This document shows, in pieces, positions 61,591 to 64,000 of a stretch of DNA of 64,000 nt. Within the stretch, counting starts at the first letter, position 1. Every line of letters begins with the position of its first letter. Made by a program: the position numbers and the translations under genes. This stretch comes from Achatina immaculata (Eukaryota; Mollusca; Gastropoda; Stylommatophora; Achatinidae). Below the pieces are notes generated by a model. The model worked only from the letters and a program-made list of their open reading frames with translations. It searched no databases and was not told where the DNA came from. Where the stretch lies: the NCBI GenBank assembly GCA_009760885.1, contig CM019721.1:17842196-17906195 (forward strand), read 5' to 3'.

Positions 61591-61965
61591 CCATTAAGGC
61601 TCAATGCTGCAGATAACGTTCGCCCCAATTCTTCTCTATTCCTAATCTTCTCTCTCTCCAGTTGGTGACACCAGTTTCTCTTCTATGTTGTCTTTCCATC
61701 TCTGTCTTGGTCTACCCCTTGGTCTTGTTTCCCTTATCTCTTGTGCATACATAGTTTTCATTTCTCTGTTCTCTTCCATTCTTTCTACATAGCCCAACCA
61801 GCTTAGTCTGTTCAGTTTCAAGACATTTATAATTCGTTGGGGTTTAAATCAGCTGTTCACTTCAGTGTTCTTTCTAGCTCTCCATTCTCCACTGTTGGTA
61901 TCCTTTGTGGTGTTCCAAATCTCATAATATTTTTGGCGTTCCAAAGTCGTAGTCTATTTTTGTCC
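61590..61965 (-). mobile_element. LINE family G C-terminal fragment
   Basis: Minus-strand reading RIINVLKLNRLSWLGYVERM, EENREMKTMYAQEIRETRPR and GRPRQRWKDNIEEKL is the terminal segment of a LINE RT protein; a short relative is at 35215. Confidence 0.78.
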
Positions 61966-61984
61966 GTCCAATTTCGAGGCTTCT

Positions 61985-62325
61985 CTATATCTGTTCTCTA
62001 TATCTGTTTTCTATATCTGTTCTCTATCTGTTCTCTATATCTGTTCTCTATATCTGTTCTCTATCTGTTCTCTATATCTGTTCTCTATATCTATTCTCTA
62101 TCTGTTCTCTATATTTGTTCTCTATATCTGTTCTTTATATCTGTTCTCTATATCTGTTCTCTATATCTGTTCTCTATCTGTTCTTTATATCTGTTCTATA
62201 TCTGTTCTCTATATCTGTTCTCTATATATGTTCTATATCTGTTCTCTATATCTGTTCTCTATCTGTTCTTTATGTCTGTTCTCTATATCTGTTCTCTATC
62301 TGTTCTCTATATCTGTTCTCTTATA
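61985..62325. repeat. 13-bp minisatellite
   Basis: About 27 copies of ttctctatatctg with ttctctatctg and ttctttatatctg variants. The 167-codon Leu/Tyr/Ser frame is an artefact. Confidence 0.95.
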
Positions 62326-62339
62326 TTAATGTTGCACTA

Positions 62340-62640
62340 ATCTTTTCTACAGAGATGGGGTCGTTGGCCCCACGCTCCAACCCCCACCCTGGAGGACCAG
62401 GGTGCAAGTTTCGTCTGACCCCTACCCGCTCAGACCTTCCCAGCTTGGCTGGACCTGCCAGGAATCTCCCACTGGTATAGCTCTGGGGGTGGCCAGGGTA
62501 CGCAAACAGCCACGCTACGACAAGGCACCCGCACCGTGTGACAGTAGAGTTGGGAAATACGCTGTCTCCACCAGTGACAAAGCGAAGAACTCTCACAGAA
62601 ACATTTGTAGATATTTGTAAATTGTTATCTGACATATCAC
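62340..62640. other. GC-rich unique block
   Basis: accccccaccctggaggacc-like sequence, clearly richer in GC than its neighbours. Possibly a repeat, but no second copy lies in the window. Confidence 0.4.
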
Positions 62641-62697
62641 TGAGGATTTCTGTCATAAAGTGTTGACGGTTGTGATTAAAGAATAGAAAGCGTGGGT

Positions 62698-62699
62698 GC

Positions 62700-62742
<43 letters not shown>

Positions 62743-63075
62743 AGAAGCATAGAGAGGAGGAGAGAGAAAGAAGAATGAGAGAAATACGAAAGAAAGGACG
62801 GAGAGAAGAAAGGAGAGACAGAAGATAAGAGAGAAAAGAGAAAAGATAAGAGAAAGAGAAGAGGCAAGATGGGAGTAGAGAAAGAGAGAGAGAAAATAAT
62901 AAAAAGAGAAGGGAGACAGAGAAGAGGCAAGATGGGAGTAGAGAGAGAGAGAGAGAGAGAGAGAAAATAAGAAAAAGAGAAGGGAGACAGAGAAAATAAA
63001 ATAGAAGAGAGAAAAATAAGAGAAAGAGAAGAGAGAAGATAAGAGAATAAGAAATAGAGAAGAGAGAATGAATGA
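62698..63075. repeat. Purine-rich low-complexity tract
   Basis: (GA)n with a 72-bp internal duplication (gaggcaagatgggagtagag at 62861 and 62924). Minus frames are artefacts. Confidence 0.93.
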
Positions 63076-63175
63076 ATGAATGAAGCTTTATTTTTAAAGG
63101 GTAAAGAACTGGGTACATTCTGCCTTTCATCACTCTATCTTTCATTCTTCCCACGCACTCGATTTTAATACAAGT
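63067..63175. repeat. Dispersed repeat R2
   Basis: (gaat)n, gctttatttttaaagggtaa and cattctgcc, as at 17512-17600. Confidence 0.55.
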
Positions 63176-63179
63176 ATAC

Positions 63180-63475
63180 AAATTACATTAGAAAAAAAGC
63201 ATATCAAAAGAGTGTAAGATTAAACTATTACATTCAAAGTAAAAGAGACGAAGTAATTAACCTAATAAAATAGCATTCACTCACACACACATACACGCAC
63301 ACACACAGACATATACATAATCAAAAATACATTGTCAGTATAGATCTTCTAACATGTTTTTTTTTTGTAACAAACATTAAAATAATTTCTAACATTATCT
63401 AACAAGTTACTTTTCGAACTATGTCAGTTCAGTATTTTATGGCTGGCGAGTCATGAGTTAAGAGAGTGCTATCAG
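63180..63475. other. Nothing recognised; short (CA)n
   Basis: (CA)n near 63278-63310; otherwise AT-rich. Confidence 0.5.
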
Positions 63476-63477
63476 AG

Positions 63478-63683
63478 ACAGATAATAGAGAAGATAAGAG
63501 AGAATAGAAAGAATAAAAGAGAGAGAGAAGAGAAGATAAGAGAGAGAGAGAGTAAGAGAGAGAGAAAGAGAGAAGAGAGTCAGAGAAGAGAGAAAAGAAA
63601 GAGGAAAAAAGTGAGATAGAAGAGAGACAGAGAAGAGAAAATGCGAGAGAAGAGAGACAGAGAAGAAAGAAGAGAAAAGAGAG

Positions 63684-63725
<42 letters not shown>
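63478..63725. repeat. Purine-rich low-complexity tract
   Basis: gagaagataagagagagaga-type sequence ending in (GA)n at 63690-63722. Confidence 0.93.
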
Positions 63726-63726
<1 letters not shown>

Positions 63727-64000
63727 ACAACATATAAAGAAAAAGTAAGACTCGATTGAAACTTACCTAGTTGCGTGGTTTTGTTGAAGTGAGCAGTGAT
63801 AAAGAGCTTACAACTAATTAAAAGACGTATATGCAAAAAATGCTATTTGGTGATATTTCAGAGTCTGTTTTCAGTTTTGGTAAGATTTATTTCTGCTATG
63901 CTCGGTGGAGGTAATGTGCCAATAAAGTACATTTTGAGGTCAAATACTGGAGAAATGATCATTCTGATGGGTATTTTTGACTATCGTTGTTAGTACAGTT

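Noticed and set aside
61837..62480. Hydrophobic 167- and 121-codon plus frames resembling membrane proteins
   Set aside because: Product of the 13-bp repeat; no splice or start context.

Overview
The window looks like nuclear DNA from an invertebrate animal, most likely a lophotrochozoan and probably a gastropod mollusc. It is AT-rich, with small phase-consistent exons separated by kilobase introns. It is crowded with degenerate LINEs, tRNA-derived SINEs, a Penelope-like element, cut-and-paste transposon relics and about fifteen minisatellites. There is no operon structure, and nothing supports a bacterial, phage or CRISPR reading. The taxon is inferred from the repeat types and protein families, not proven.

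Three protein-coding genes can be supported by spliced reading frames. (1) Minus strand, 24944 down to 1374: the N-terminal 1,500 or so residues of a PAS-domain serine/threonine kinase (PASK). Eight coding exons have donors, acceptors and codon phases that all agree. The kinase domain is not in the window and should lie to the left of base 1. (2) Plus strand, 40143-47334: the last three exons of a CLCC1-type (chloride channel CLIC-like) membrane protein. (3) Minus strand, 60902 down to 56013: a complete two-exon, 317-residue type II membrane protein of the METTL24/FkbM-like methyltransferase family. A U2-like snRNA gene or pseudogene lies on the minus strand at 37062-37238.

Layout: 1-24950 is PASK with transposon-filled introns (mariner, piggyBac-like MITE, hAT-like MITE, LINE pieces, SINEs, a Penelope-like remnant). 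25000-27760 is a purine-rich tandem array that reads as a polypyrimidine tract in PASK pre-mRNA. 27990-30670 holds minisatellites and a 1.48-kb GC-rich retro-insertion with a 13-bp target duplication. 30690-40100 is transposon graveyard plus the U2-like RNA. 40143-47334 is CLCC1, with a near-complete RTE-like LINE (41170-44038) in one intron. 47590-56000 is repeats only. 56013-60902 is the methyltransferase gene, with arrays and LINE pieces in its single intron. 61000-64000 is low-complexity repeats and LINE relics.

The most interesting feature is the close association of minisatellites with splice sites. The first PASK coding exon ends inside a 38/39-bp array in which every unit carries its own 5' splice site, the first three in the same codon phase. 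The last CLCC1 acceptor is the edge of a roughly 40-bp array. The first PASK coding-exon acceptor sits about 50 bp from a 2.7-kb polypyrimidine array. All long frames inside arrays are artefacts of stop-free repeats. Family names rest on motif recognition by eye; no database search was run.
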